This document shows positions 33,708 to 43,406 of a stretch of DNA of 64,000 bases, one piece after another (the stretch's first letter is position 1; each line of letters opens with the position of its first letter). Made by a program: the position numbers and the translations under genes. The DNA lies in the NCBI GenBank assembly GCA_029378245.1, contig JARKIF010000002.1, positions 3,410,001 to 3,474,000 on the forward strand. Reading direction: 5' to 3'. This stretch comes from Roridomyces roridus. Its lineage: Eukaryota > Basidiomycota > Agaricomycetes > Agaricales > Mycenaceae. The notes under the pieces are model-generated. The model was not told the DNA's origin, searched no databases, and worked only from the letters and a program-made list of their open reading frames with translations.

Positions 33708-33734
33708 TTGGGCCGCCGTCGCTTGGACTCCCCG

Positions 33735-33930
33735 AACGCTGCTGGATCCAGAATCTCGTGCTCGTAGCCTCCCTACACCTTATCTCTTCTGCCTCTCTCT
33801 TCCTTGCTGCGGCACCGAACGTCGTCGACACGGGTTACGCAATTGAAATACCACCACTGCCAAGGTGGTCAATGCCACCGAGTATCCTGATTTTTGTGTT
33901 CAAGGGAGCACGGGTGGTGCGATGAAATAG
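33735..33930 (+). pseudogene. Carboxylesterase fragment
   Basis: Related to exon 1 of the intact esterase at 38.4-40.4 kb: LVASLHLISSASLFLAAAPNVVDTGYA, then directly KVVNATEYPDFCVQGSTGGA in another frame. About 60 residues between these blocks are deleted. Placed head to head with the GST remnant. Confidence 0.75.
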
Positions 33931-34087
33931 GACCTGGAGACTGAACCAAGATTCAAGAGGGACTCATATCCTGCTGAGCCCACAACCGAACTTCTTTCGT
34001 ATCTTACATACTTTGATTGGGCTAAGACGTAAAATATTGGTCTTCAGTGTCGATAAATTTCTCTGCCCCTCGTCACTAGACGAACAA

Positions 34088-35811
34088 TTAGTTTAGAAAA
34101 CAGGCGATAAACTGAAAGTAACTTGCCGCATCGTCCTCGATGCTAAAGAAGAACTCCTCGCGTTCCTGCAACTCCTCCATCTGAGCAAGAAACTCGGAAG
34201 AGAACGCCCGCTCGCGGGTGGGTGGAAGAGCGAAGTCGATTTCTAGCGTCTCCTCAGGAATGCCAACACGGGAGCGGATGAACCTGTCTAAGGATTCATC
34301 GCTGAATCGGAGGATCGTCCGGATGTAGGAGTATTCCAGAAGTGGGACAAGATTTGGCTCGCCTCGTGTGTAGACAAGTCGATCGAGTAGCAAATCCGTA
34401 ATCACCGTGTGCCCGTTGTGGTCTTCGCAATCATACAGCAGCAGCCGCTGAAGCAAGGGCAGAAGTTCGAGACATTGGATGAGCTCCCGATCTTGAATTA
34501 CCGCGTGGAGTTCCAAGTCGGTCAAATGTGTGCTCAGGCATGAGCGTGTCGTAAACGACAGGAAGGCGCAATGCGGCCAAAAAGACGGCGGTCCTGTGGG
34601 GTCCCGGCGTATATAAAGCTCGCGCAACGACGGCATCGTGATCGACTCCAGCATGCTGCGAAGAGTGGCCTGGGTGACGCTACTGTCAACGACGCCGGAG
34701 AAGCCGATCTTGAAGATACTGAGATGGGAAACAATCGGTTTCCAAACAAGATTGCCCAAGGAGACGGGCGCGCAGTTGATATACATCCGGTATTGTGCGC
34801 CCTTGTGAAGAAGGGACAAGATGTCGAGTCCGGAGGTAATAGCACTAGAGTCGTCCTTCTGGAATCTGACGTCGAGCAGCTGCGGCCAAGGCAATTCCGG
34901 AAGCCTCGCAGGCCATCCAGCTAGTGTGAGATTTCTAAGTCGGGGAGCAAGATCAAAGACGGCAGGGCCAGGCGGATATAGACACGATATGCTGGCGCAG
35001 AGTGAGAGACTCTCGAGGCGTGGAAAGTGACCTCGCATCTTCGCAAGTAATTCCACGGATGATGGTTTAATCCAGAGATGAACATCTCTCCATCGAGTGG
35101 CATGTGAGATGACCAGCTCGAGAATCGACGACTCCAAGTCGTCGTCATCGTCGTCGTGAGGCAACCCCAGCTGCATGATGAGCGGTGAATTCGCTCCCCG
35201 TTCGAGACTCAATTCCAGGCGACGGAGCAGGAGCTCCGTGTCGATGTATGTTTGATCCCAGAGGTCTGTGTCTGTCACGATGGTGGACCATAGCGTAGGC
35301 GATGTTATAACTATCTGTTGCCACCGGTAGCATGCCTGCAAACATCAGGCATTTGACCAAGAGAAAATGATGCTATGTACATACAGAAGATAATTGAAGC
35401 AAATGGGTCTTTGCAAGGCGCTCGACTTCCATATCCTCCGTGTCATCGTCTCCAATCGAATTCGCACAGGAAGGCGCGCACATATCGAAGATCTCAACGA
35501 GCAGCTCCGTTGGCATGCGCCGAATGGGGGAAAGCGCGCTGCGACAGCCCTCGGTGTACGTGGTCAGCAGCTCGCGCTCTGACTTGACGTGTTCCAGGAG
35601 CGATTGGATGCTCTCTATCTCGGTGTTGTATCTCTCAAGGTCTGCAGGAGCCTCGGAGCTGAGGTGGCGAAACACGTCTAACTAACTGCGCGGCGGTCGG
35701 GAGTACCGTGGAGCGTAGTATTTCGGTGAGTTCTGCGGTGGCAGTTGACGTGGGCAGAAGTGCGGATGTCCAGCGCGGGGAGGGATGAGGTGAAGTGGCA
35801 GACGAGGACAT
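34088..35811 (-). pseudogene. F-box protein family 2, frameshifted by a 4-bp duplication
   Basis: Exon 1 35811-35385, exon 2 35335-34088. Family 2 differs from the tandem cluster; it has the classical LSPIRRMPTELLVEIFDMC F-box and a long leucine-rich tail. It is paralogous along its whole length to the gene at 51.7-53.4 kb. Exon 1 is 427 nt, one more than a multiple of three. On the + strand at 35678-35685 CTAA is repeated in tandem; one copy is extra relative to the paralogue and explains the shift. Exon 2 is fully open to the end (FIACFLN). Either a young pseudogene, an assembly error, or a gene using a later start. Confidence 0.75.
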
Positions 35812-36319
35812 GAGTGCAAGAGGGAAGCGAAGTGCCAATCACTTGATGGAATGATCCCAAATGGCGCCCACACAACGTCGCACAACAGAAACTTGTTTTT
35901 CCGGCCCGAGTAGGGTAGGACCCGGAGATCTCCCGGACATATTGGTCTTTGAACACCGAAGATACATGTGAAAAAAACACGGCAGGCAAAAGCCAGCGAA
36001 CCCAAATAAAGGGTTCCCTGGACGTTCCTTTGTCCGGCTTTTGCCCGCCGTGAAACCTGTTGGCTTTCAAGCCACGATAAGCACAGAGCTGGTTGGGAGC
36101 TAAGCCTAAGTACTTAGTCGTGATATACAATAGTTCCAACGACACATGTGTTGCAGGGGTGGACAACCCCCACCCGAATCTGGTTCCGAGTGGGTAGACT
36201 CGGAGACCTCGTGGAAATATTGGTCTCTGAAGACAAAACGAAAATACACGTAAAACAACCTAAGTAATGGCTTTCAAAACACGGTAGAGAAGAAGAAAAA
36301 ACTGGCCTTAACTGATGTA
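35812..36319. other. Intergenic, repeat-rich
   Basis: No gene. GTTCCGAGTGGG and GGTGGACAACCCCCACCCGAA fragments at about 36150-36200 look like decayed tRNA-like heads on the minus strand. Confidence 0.45.
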
Positions 36320-36416
36320 TGATTCGGGCTCGAATTGAGTTCGAACGAGCGTCATCTGCTTACTACACGAGCTCCTCATGATGTGTCGCAGAGGTGGGAC
36401 CACCCACAACCGAACC
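36320..36416 (-). ncRNA. tRNA-like repeat unit
   Basis: On the minus strand: GGTTCGG-TT-GTGG-GTGGTC-CCAC-C-TCTGC start and CCGAATC-A end, with a B-box-like GTTCGAACTC. TTTTTT follows downstream (about 36301-36296, minus strand). Confidence 0.6.
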
Positions 36417-36602
36417 CCATTTCTTAATACTTATGCTCGGTTGGGCCCTCTGGCCTTTGTCAAATCTTTGAAGTTTAGTGAACACTCTGAATCATCACAG
36501 AATGAATAACATATGAATTGTTTTCAGACCTGGCCTTTGCCTCGCCTTCAGCGGGTGGTGAGCGCAGATTTTTTTAAAAAGACCCAACAGAATGCCACAA
36601 TA

Positions 36603-36705
36603 TGATTCGGGCTCGAGTCGAATGAGCATCGAGCATCATCCGCTTATGACAAACAATCGGATTTACGACAATGTGTTAGAAACGTGGGGCACCCACAACC
36701 GAACC
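36603..36705 (-). ncRNA. tRNA-like repeat unit
   Basis: Minus strand GGTTCGG start with GTGGG arm, GCTCATTCGACTCGAGC T-arm and CCGAATC-A end. TTTTT follows downstream (about 36580). Confidence 0.6.
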
Positions 36706-36802
36706 TCATTTCTCTTCTACCTAGGTACTAAGATAGAATACTTATTGCGGTCGAGCACTGAACAAAAGGGGGGGGGAAAAGACATCTTCCCAGGGGCCAC
36801 AT

Positions 36803-36902
36803 GGACTCGGGCTCGATTCTAACGAGCATCTTCTTCTGCCTTCCAGTGCCACTGCCCTTCCCATTAATTCATGCAGACGTGGGTCCACCCACAACCGAGC
36901 CC
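36803..36902 (-). ncRNA. tRNA-like repeat unit
   Basis: Minus strand GGCTCGG-TTGTGGG start and GCTCGTTAGAATCGAGC T-arm, end CCGAGTC. TTTT follows at about 36780. Confidence 0.55.
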
Positions 36903-37052
36903 TCCACATGTTCAGATTCAAAGACACAAATTCCGCACTCGTATTAAAAATTGCATACATTAAACTCCTCCTCCTCCTCCTCAGTAGTCAGTACACGTAC
37001 AAGTACACAAAAGATGCTCCCCGTAAATCTATCCACCACCCAACCTTGCAAC

Positions 37053-38295
37053 TCAATGCTTCGGAATCTGCGTCGCCAGCACGGCAGCAAGGATCGCAAC
37101 GCAAATGAGGCAGATGATGAAGCAAATCCAGCGCTTTTTGCGGGCAGCGCGCGCAAAGACTGTTGCACGTTCGACTTGTTGATATCTTGTAGTATCATTC
37201 GTGAGTTGAATAGATGAAAAAGAAGGAAAGAACACTCACCCCATCTCGGCGTCCTTCTCGACGTCGCCCGCAGTCTTTTCGATCGCCATGACGTGCTCAT
37301 CCTGTTGCTCGACCAGAAGAGCCATCTAAAAACAGATGATTAGAGCGAAAAAGACAAAGACAAAGGGACGCGAAACTGACGTCGCTGAACATCTGGGCAA
37401 GCTCTGCGAGAGTCTGTTCCATGCGCTTCAAATCCTGGGAGCGCGCCTGCACTTCATTGTACGCCTGACGCGAATCGACATACCGCGTGCTCGTGGTAAG
37501 CTAAGGTAGTCATCATCATCAGCTCAGTCAGTCCGCAGCTGCGGCCTGATGCGGCGGAGTAAGTGAAACGCACCGCCTGCATGAAGACCTGATCCTGCCC
37601 AGTCGCCACAGCATGGGTAATCTCTTCCTGAGTCGCATCGGGCTTGACAATACGATACTGCCGCTCGACGCGCGTGCGCGCTTTCGCTCTATGTTCCTGC
37701 TCGACGGTCTGGTAGGTTTGGAGGCCTTCCATGAATTTGTTGCGCAGGAACGTAACCTACAGAGTTCAGTTCTTTGAGTATACGAAAGAGAAAGTAGACA
37801 CACCCGAGTCTGCCTCATCTCATTACCCCCGCCAGTCCCAGCAGCCGCCTGTAACGCCTTGATGCGGTTCCTCAGCGAATTGCTCAACGCCATCGTCTCG
37901 GTGACGAGCTCGTCCAACTCGGCCTTGATCGGGTCAGCCGCAGCATCGTCGAGGGCCTCGAGAACGCGGTTATTGAGTGCCGCTATGCGGGTGACGTTGC
38001 CGTTAAAGCGTGTAATGTCGTCTTGCACCTCGGAGGCCTGGATTACACGTGGGGTCAGCGAATGTGTTCGAATGAAAGGGAGGAGAAGGGAGGCGCACCT
38101 GTTCGAGGAAGCCAGGCATGCTCTGTAACGAGCTGCCCGCCTCGACCGGTGTGAGTTCGTGAGACTGAGTGGCCCCGGCGGTGGTTGGTGCGTCGCCATT
38201 AGCTGCTGCTCGTTGAGCCTGTTGTCGCGTTAGCTGCAGCCTGTGACCGAGCGCGCTGGGCCACTCACCCTGAGAGCGGCCAGCCTGTCCGTCAT
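37053..38295 (-). CDS. Sso/syntaxin-1-type plasma-membrane t-SNARE
   Basis: Seven exons: 38295-38269, 38218-38099, 38037-37804, 37756-37574, 37500-37381, 37325-37240 and 37185-37053. They total 903 nt, or 300 residues, all in phase. It has an N-terminal regulatory helical region (FLEQASEVQDDITRFNGNVTRI) and a SNARE motif with the likely zero-layer Gln236 in MALLVEQQDEHV. A basic RKKRW segment is followed by one C-terminal membrane anchor at about 276-296 (ICFIICLICVAILAAVLA). It would act in fusion of secretory vesicles with the plasma membrane. The first exon encodes only nine residues (MTDRLAALR). A fragment of exon 5 is duplicated at 42.72 kb. Confidence 0.93.
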
Positions 38296-38426
38296 GGTGG
38301 CAAGAAGGACAAAGATCGCCGACAGAAATCGGCTGTGCGCTGATTGGTGATCCGAAGGCACAGTTAAAGGCCGTCGGAGATTCGGATTCCCACGTTCGGA
38401 CTTTGAATAACAATACATTTTTCACG

Positions 38427-40363
38427 TCAACACTGCTGTACCCCAACCTGACTCTGCACAAATTCACATCTCTCCGTCTCCCCTGCCGACTGCTGCTCCA
38501 CAAAGCTCCCGCTCACCGTCGTCCTATTCTGCGGATCCTGCTGCAACACAATCCGATTCCTCTCCGCAGAACTAAACTCCGTCCACTCAGGCGACCTCGC
38601 AAGCTTGAACGTATTCGGGTCTCCGGCGCGCACAAACGAGAGCCAGTACGCAATCAACTCTGATGCAAAGGCATCTTCGATCGGTGTCATGGGCGTGAAC
38701 ATGCCTGTCCCATTGAATCTATACAGGTGGGTCCATTCAATACAACACTGATAATAAAATGATGAGTACGCACCCGGTGTTACTTCCCTGGAACATCATC
38801 CAATTCTCCGCCGCGTGTCCAACGGAGATGCTCCCGGAGGTCGGGTTGGCCTGGTTGTAACGATACGTCCAGGCTTTGTTGCGTTTTGACACCGCCGTTG
38901 CGATAATGTGGCGCTGTAACGAGATTATGTCGAGGGTATGACAGGCTCTATCAGAGACTTACAGCGCAAAGCAACTCCGACTCGCCTGTCGCGGCTTGGA
39001 ATTGCAGCGCCGCCGAGGCAAAGTCGGCGATGGGATATTCGGCCTCAAAGGCGGCGGCTGTCGCGTTTGTTATCGACGGGAAGAAACTCTCCAGCGCAGC
39101 GGCGATGGACGTTCCGCCCGAGAGTGTTTCGTTGGTCGTCGAACTAAGGGGTCTTTAGCAGTTGTTCAGACCAGAGCAACACACGGACCCAACCATCACC
39201 GGGACATTCGCAAACTTGCCCTCCGAAATCTGACGCGTCGGAAAGTCGGTAAAGATCTTTCCGTCCAGAACAGGCTGGAACTGTCGGTATCCGGTACTAC
39301 AGCGAATTAGATAATTCCACTGGTAGATCCTTCTCTCACCTTTGACTGGCAACAAAATCCTGCGCAGGCGCAAGAGCGCTGAGGCTCGCATTGCGCAAAC
39401 ACGCCAACTGGTCCGGGACGGAACCCGTCCCACACCCCGCCTTGACGGCATACGCCTGGAACTGCGGCGCCCGCTGTTCGGGCGTAGCCAACGGGGTCCG
39501 ATACACACTCTGTGCAATAACCCCACTAAACAAATTCTCGTCTGTCTGCGCAACGAGATGCAGCTCGACGGAGGACCCGCCAGCACTCTCCCCGTTGATC
39601 GTCACCTTTCGCGGATTGCCGCCAAAAGCACTGATATGCTTCTGCACCCACTTGAGCGCTTCGACCTGGTCAGAGAAGCCGGCGTTAAAATCTCCGTTGG
39701 CGGGGTCTGCGAATTCTGGAGTGCTCAAAAAGCCAAGTGAATCGAGACGGTAGTACACCGAGACGATGACGACGTTGGGGCTCTGATGAATCCAGCCGTC
39801 AAAGGGCCAGTTTCGTGGGTTGCCATAGAAGTAGCCTCCTCCGTGGATGTACACCAGGACCGGGACTGAAGGAAATGAGTCAGTGGGTGGTGGTGCGGTG
39901 AAGAAGAAACTCACGATTAGCGCCCGCCTTGGCTCCAGCAGGGGCGTAGATGTTGACTTTGAGACAATCCTCAGAGCCCGCACCGCCAGCATCGCCAGCT
40001 AGAGGCGTATGTATTGAGCAATCGAACTTTACCCAGAAGAAAAAGGAGTATATGCGCACCACCCGTGCTCCCTTGAACACAAAAGTCAGGATACTCGGTG
40101 GCATCGATGACCTTGCCTCCCGCAGCCTGCGTCACGCGGTTCGTATCCAGCGTGATCGGCGCACGGAACCGCCGGTCCCCAAGCGGGGGCTCGGCGTAGG
40201 GAATCCCTAGGTACGCGACAGTGTTGGGGAAACTGAGATTCCCGCGGTATTTTGCGTAGCCCGTGTCGACGACGTTCGGTACCGTAGCAAGGAAGCCAGA
40301 GCCTGAAGCAGACGAGAGTAGGTGTAGGGACGTTAGGAGCTGAATCGCACGGTGCCACAGCAT
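38427..40363 (-). CDS. Secreted type-B carboxylesterase/lipase
   Basis: Seven exons: 40363-40060, 39998-39915, 39865-39340, 39296-39189, 39143-38963, 38913-38774 and 38718-38427. They total 1635 nt, or 544 residues, all in phase. Likely signal peptide at the start (MLWHRAIQLLTSLHLLSS); an upstream ATG at 40408 would lengthen it. Type-B features: SEDCLKVNIYAP, oxyanion loop HGGGY at 137-141, and nucleophile Ser223 in GESAGGSS. A probable catalytic-His segment is VGHAAENW. Several NxT/S sites fit a secreted enzyme hydrolysing carboxylic esters; the substrate is unknown. A broken copy of exon 1 is at 33.7 kb. Confidence 0.92.
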
Positions 40364-40878
40364 CTTGAGTGAGAGTGCCAGTGGGAGGGCGGCGAAGGAG
40401 AACCACATTTTGTCCAAGGCTGGGTATTTATATTATGAGCAGCGAGCCAGGTGCCAGTGAGCCGCCAGCGCCTGTGACAGAGAGAGAGAAAGAAGAGGGC
40501 GGAGCGGAGTCACGATGCCCATCACGCGGTCACTGTCGGCCGCCTGCTCTTGTTCTCGAACCACCATGTTCTTCTAAACGTCGGGCAGAACGGCCCGCTC
40601 GCTCTTCTCCACAACTACTGCAGGCCCTTTCTCGGAGAATTGCCTGCTGGCGGAAGAAGCTTCGAAGATCGCAAAAAAAGAACTGACTGAAAGCGCTCTG
40701 GCTTTTACAGCCATCGTGAGTCGGAATTCGTGACTGTATCCCTTTCTTCAAGTCTTACTGGTACATGAAGATCTCATCCTGCATCCTGCTCTCGTCGTCA
40801 CAGAACTCCACGACGTACGCATAGCAATTACGATCGCCCGATCATTCCGATTGTTGTCTTGCCTTGTCTTTGTCCTCC
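40364..40878. other. Intergenic, divergent promoter region
   Basis: Lies between the esterase (minus) and F-box copy D (plus). TATTTATATTATG at about 40423-40435 is a possible TATA region for the esterase. No gene seen. Confidence 0.5.
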
Positions 40879-42518
40879 ATGCATCCCGCCCTCGCCACTC
40901 CAGAACTCGCGCAACTCATCTGCGAGAAGCTGCAAGAACCCGAGCCCGTTTGTAGGGAGGGGACCTTGGCCTCTCTCGCTGTTACGTGTCGGGCCCTCCG
41001 AGAGCCTGCCTTGGATGCCCTGTGGAGGACGCAGCGGGGGATCCAGAACATCATCAAGTGCCTTCCATCTCATCTTTGGGAGCTCCGGGAGGGTCTGAAT
41101 ACGGACCCTGAACTGGAATGGCACATGACCCTGCGCGAAATCAAGAAAGGCTGGCCCTCGTTGGTTCGTCTCCATTTGTTTAAAGTCTTCCTGCAGCGAA
41201 TGACTTGCGCACAGCACATAATCGGGACGATACAGCCAGGAGACTGGACTGTGCCGCTGTCCTATTCCCGCCGAATCAAGACCTTGTTCATTAGCCCGTT
41301 CCCTGCCCAGATCCAGGTTCCAGATGTAACCGTGTTCGAGGCCATCGCTTCGACCCTCCCCACCCCACTCTTTTTCCCCAAGCTTCGATCCTTGCATTGC
41401 AGAACGGACGAAGGGCTTCTACCCTACATGAACCTATTTCTTGGTACACGGATGGAATTTGTCCATCTTGACATTGCCGGCGATGACTTCAATGACCCCG
41501 TTCCATCTGGTCTCGCGCTTCAATCGCTCAAGAGGCTCCACGCACGCGGTCTTTTCAGGTTGGATGGACCTACAGGCTCCGTTCTGCTGTGCCGCCCAGC
41601 CTGCGACCTCATCAAGCAGCTTGACCAAATTGAGGACCTGTCGGTCCCGAATGTGGATCGAGAAGCACTGGAACGCCTCGCGCGTTTTACCTCCCTCAAG
41701 GCTCTAGACCTTGAATATGCGAGACCGGAATTCCTAGAACCTGCGGCGGATGGCTGAGCACGTCCATCCCCCCCGGGATTTCCCGCCCTTCGCAATGTGC
41801 GCTTCTGGGGTGCACTACCGGATTTTATCATCGAATTTCTCAAATTGCAATCCTTGGACTGTCCGATCACCAAGTTTGAGGCCGCACTCGAGGGCGACAT
41901 ACCACAAGGGAAAAACGTGTCGATCGTGTCCGACGCGATCAACGCACCACCTCACTCACACACCTATCACTATCCATGACCGTGCGCGGGAGACCCCGGC
42001 CGTCAATCCACGATCTGGGTGGGAATATCAACGACCTTATCCCCCTCTTCTCCTTCCGCAACCTGGTCCAGGTTCATATTAACCTCCCAGTGGTGTCGCA
42101 GTTGGACGATGCAGCGGTAACCGACGTCGCAAGTTCGTGGCCGAAGCTCGAAAAGCTCAGACTGGCAGGTCCCCTGTATAGTTTTTATGGCAGCCCAGAG
42201 CCAACTCCGAGGCAGCCTGAGCCTCCCCGGATGACCCTCAAAGCCCTCATCGCTTTCGCGACCTATTGCCGGGATCTTGAAAGCCTCACCCTTTCCATTG
42301 ACGGCACCTCCGCGGTCCCGTCTCCTTCCGATGGTGAGCTCCCTGCAGCGCAACTCGCCCTCCGCTGGTTCGACGTCGGTATATCGCCGATTGGGAAGGA
42401 GGTCGAGTCGGTGGCCAAGCTCGTGGGGCGGCTGTTCCCGCGCCTCAGAGAGATTGTGGACAGAAGCGGGTCGGCGCGGCACAGGTGGAGCAGGGTCCAA
42501 AAGTTGTTGCCCCAGTGA
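40879..42518 (+). pseudogene. F-box family 1, copy D, interrupted
   Basis: Start MHPALATPELAQLICEKLQEPE and F-box-like LAVTCRALREPALDALW match copies A-C. A 51-nt intron (41164-41214) sits at the family position. An in-frame TGA at 41755-41757 falls after LEPAADG, and the same frame continues with ARPSPPGFPALRNV. A frameshift near 41945 lies before TSLTHLSLSM. The last part, from about 41949, is open to a normal stop at 42518. The copy is on the opposite strand and 20 kb from the tandem cluster. Confidence 0.8.
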
Positions 42519-42654
42519 TAAAGTAAGTAGATGTACAGTTTGTGGCATCAATAGGCTCTTGTTTTTAGTGGTGTACTCGCCAATAGTAATTGATTTCCAA
42601 CTAGATATTGGCGTTGCAGAGAAAAATGACAGGTTGCTAATCCACACCCCGTTG

Positions 42655-42690
42655 TTACGGCTCGGGTTCGAGTTGAACGAGCAACGTCAG
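42655..42690 (-). repeat. tRNA-like repeat, 3' half
   Basis: Minus strand reads GCTCGTTCAACTCGAACCCG AGCC, the T-arm and acceptor end of the family. Confidence 0.6.
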
Positions 42691-42719
42691 GTATTCGAGC
42701 CCTTGAAGGGGCGAGACCG

Positions 42720-42786
42720 TACCACGAGCACGCGGTATGTCGATTCGCGGCAGGCGTATAATGACGTGCAGGCGCGCCCAGGATTG
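42720..42786 (+). pseudogene. Captured fragment of syntaxin exon 5
   Basis: About 67 bp match the sense of syntaxin exon 5 (37500-37381) with only a few changes: ACCACGAGCACGCGGTATGT, GTGCAGGCGCGC, CCAGGATT. The reading TSTRYVDSRQAYNDVQAR matches the host gene's TSTRYVDSRQAYNEVQAR. Only the interior of the exon is present. It lies between two inverted tRNA-like halves. Confidence 0.85.
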
Positions 42787-42849
42787 GGTTCCCTTTTAGG
42801 GTGGCGCAAGCCGGCTGGTGAACGAGACTATTCTCGGATATTAGAACCA

Positions 42850-42885
42850 GACCATGCTCGTTCGATGCGAGCCCGAATCATACGC
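42850..42885 (+). repeat. tRNA-like repeat, 3' half
   Basis: ATGCTCGTTCGATGCGAGCC CGAATC-A: a clean T-arm hairpin with B-box GTTCGATGC. Confidence 0.6.
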
Positions 42886-42931
42886 ATATGAGCTATTTCT
42901 TTGGTGGATCATTTTGCTTTCAGAAGTTCAT

Positions 42932-43406
42932 TGTCACGACAAGACTTGTTTCACGCGTCCAACAGCGGTAAGATGCTGTGGATTGGGTAGTGCGCTACTA
43001 AAGCTCGTAAAATGAACTGAATAAAAGTCTAGGAGAGGGTACAGAATACGACGACTAGCTACTGCTTTTATACTATGAGGAATAGATCTACGATGCTACA
43101 CTAATTGTCCTGGCTTCCGACATGCACTATTGTCCTGCACCGTTGTCGTCTCCTATTGTCATGTCTACACCGTGTTCATCATAGAAGCCTGTCATGATCT
43201 GACAGTTCACTGATCGAAAACTCCTTCCCTCATCCACGCTGTCGTTCATAAATATGAAACTGTCCCACGGCTTTAAATAATGTCTTCCTCGGCTTCTTCC
43301 TCAATCCGATCGAGACGGGGTTCCCAGGACTTTAGCGCTGTACGGCGCCAATGCTTATCTGGTTTGTTTGGCGTTGTCACGTGCGCAAATAGATCAGCGC
43401 GTGACA
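42932..43406 (-). repeat. Gypsy 3' LTR
   Basis: 475 bp. The last 45 codons of pol and its stop (43273) lie inside this LTR. Contains AATAAAAGTCTA at about 43020, which is complementary in the RNA to the primer site beside the 5' LTR. Confidence 0.96.

Larger units (their letters stand above)
42519..42931. other. Intergenic with inverted tRNA-like halves
   Basis: Holds a minus-strand T-arm half at about 42655-42690, a syntaxin exon fragment at 42720-42786, and a plus-strand T-arm half at about 42850-42880. Ends at the Gypsy target duplication TTCAT (42927-42931). Confidence 0.6.
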
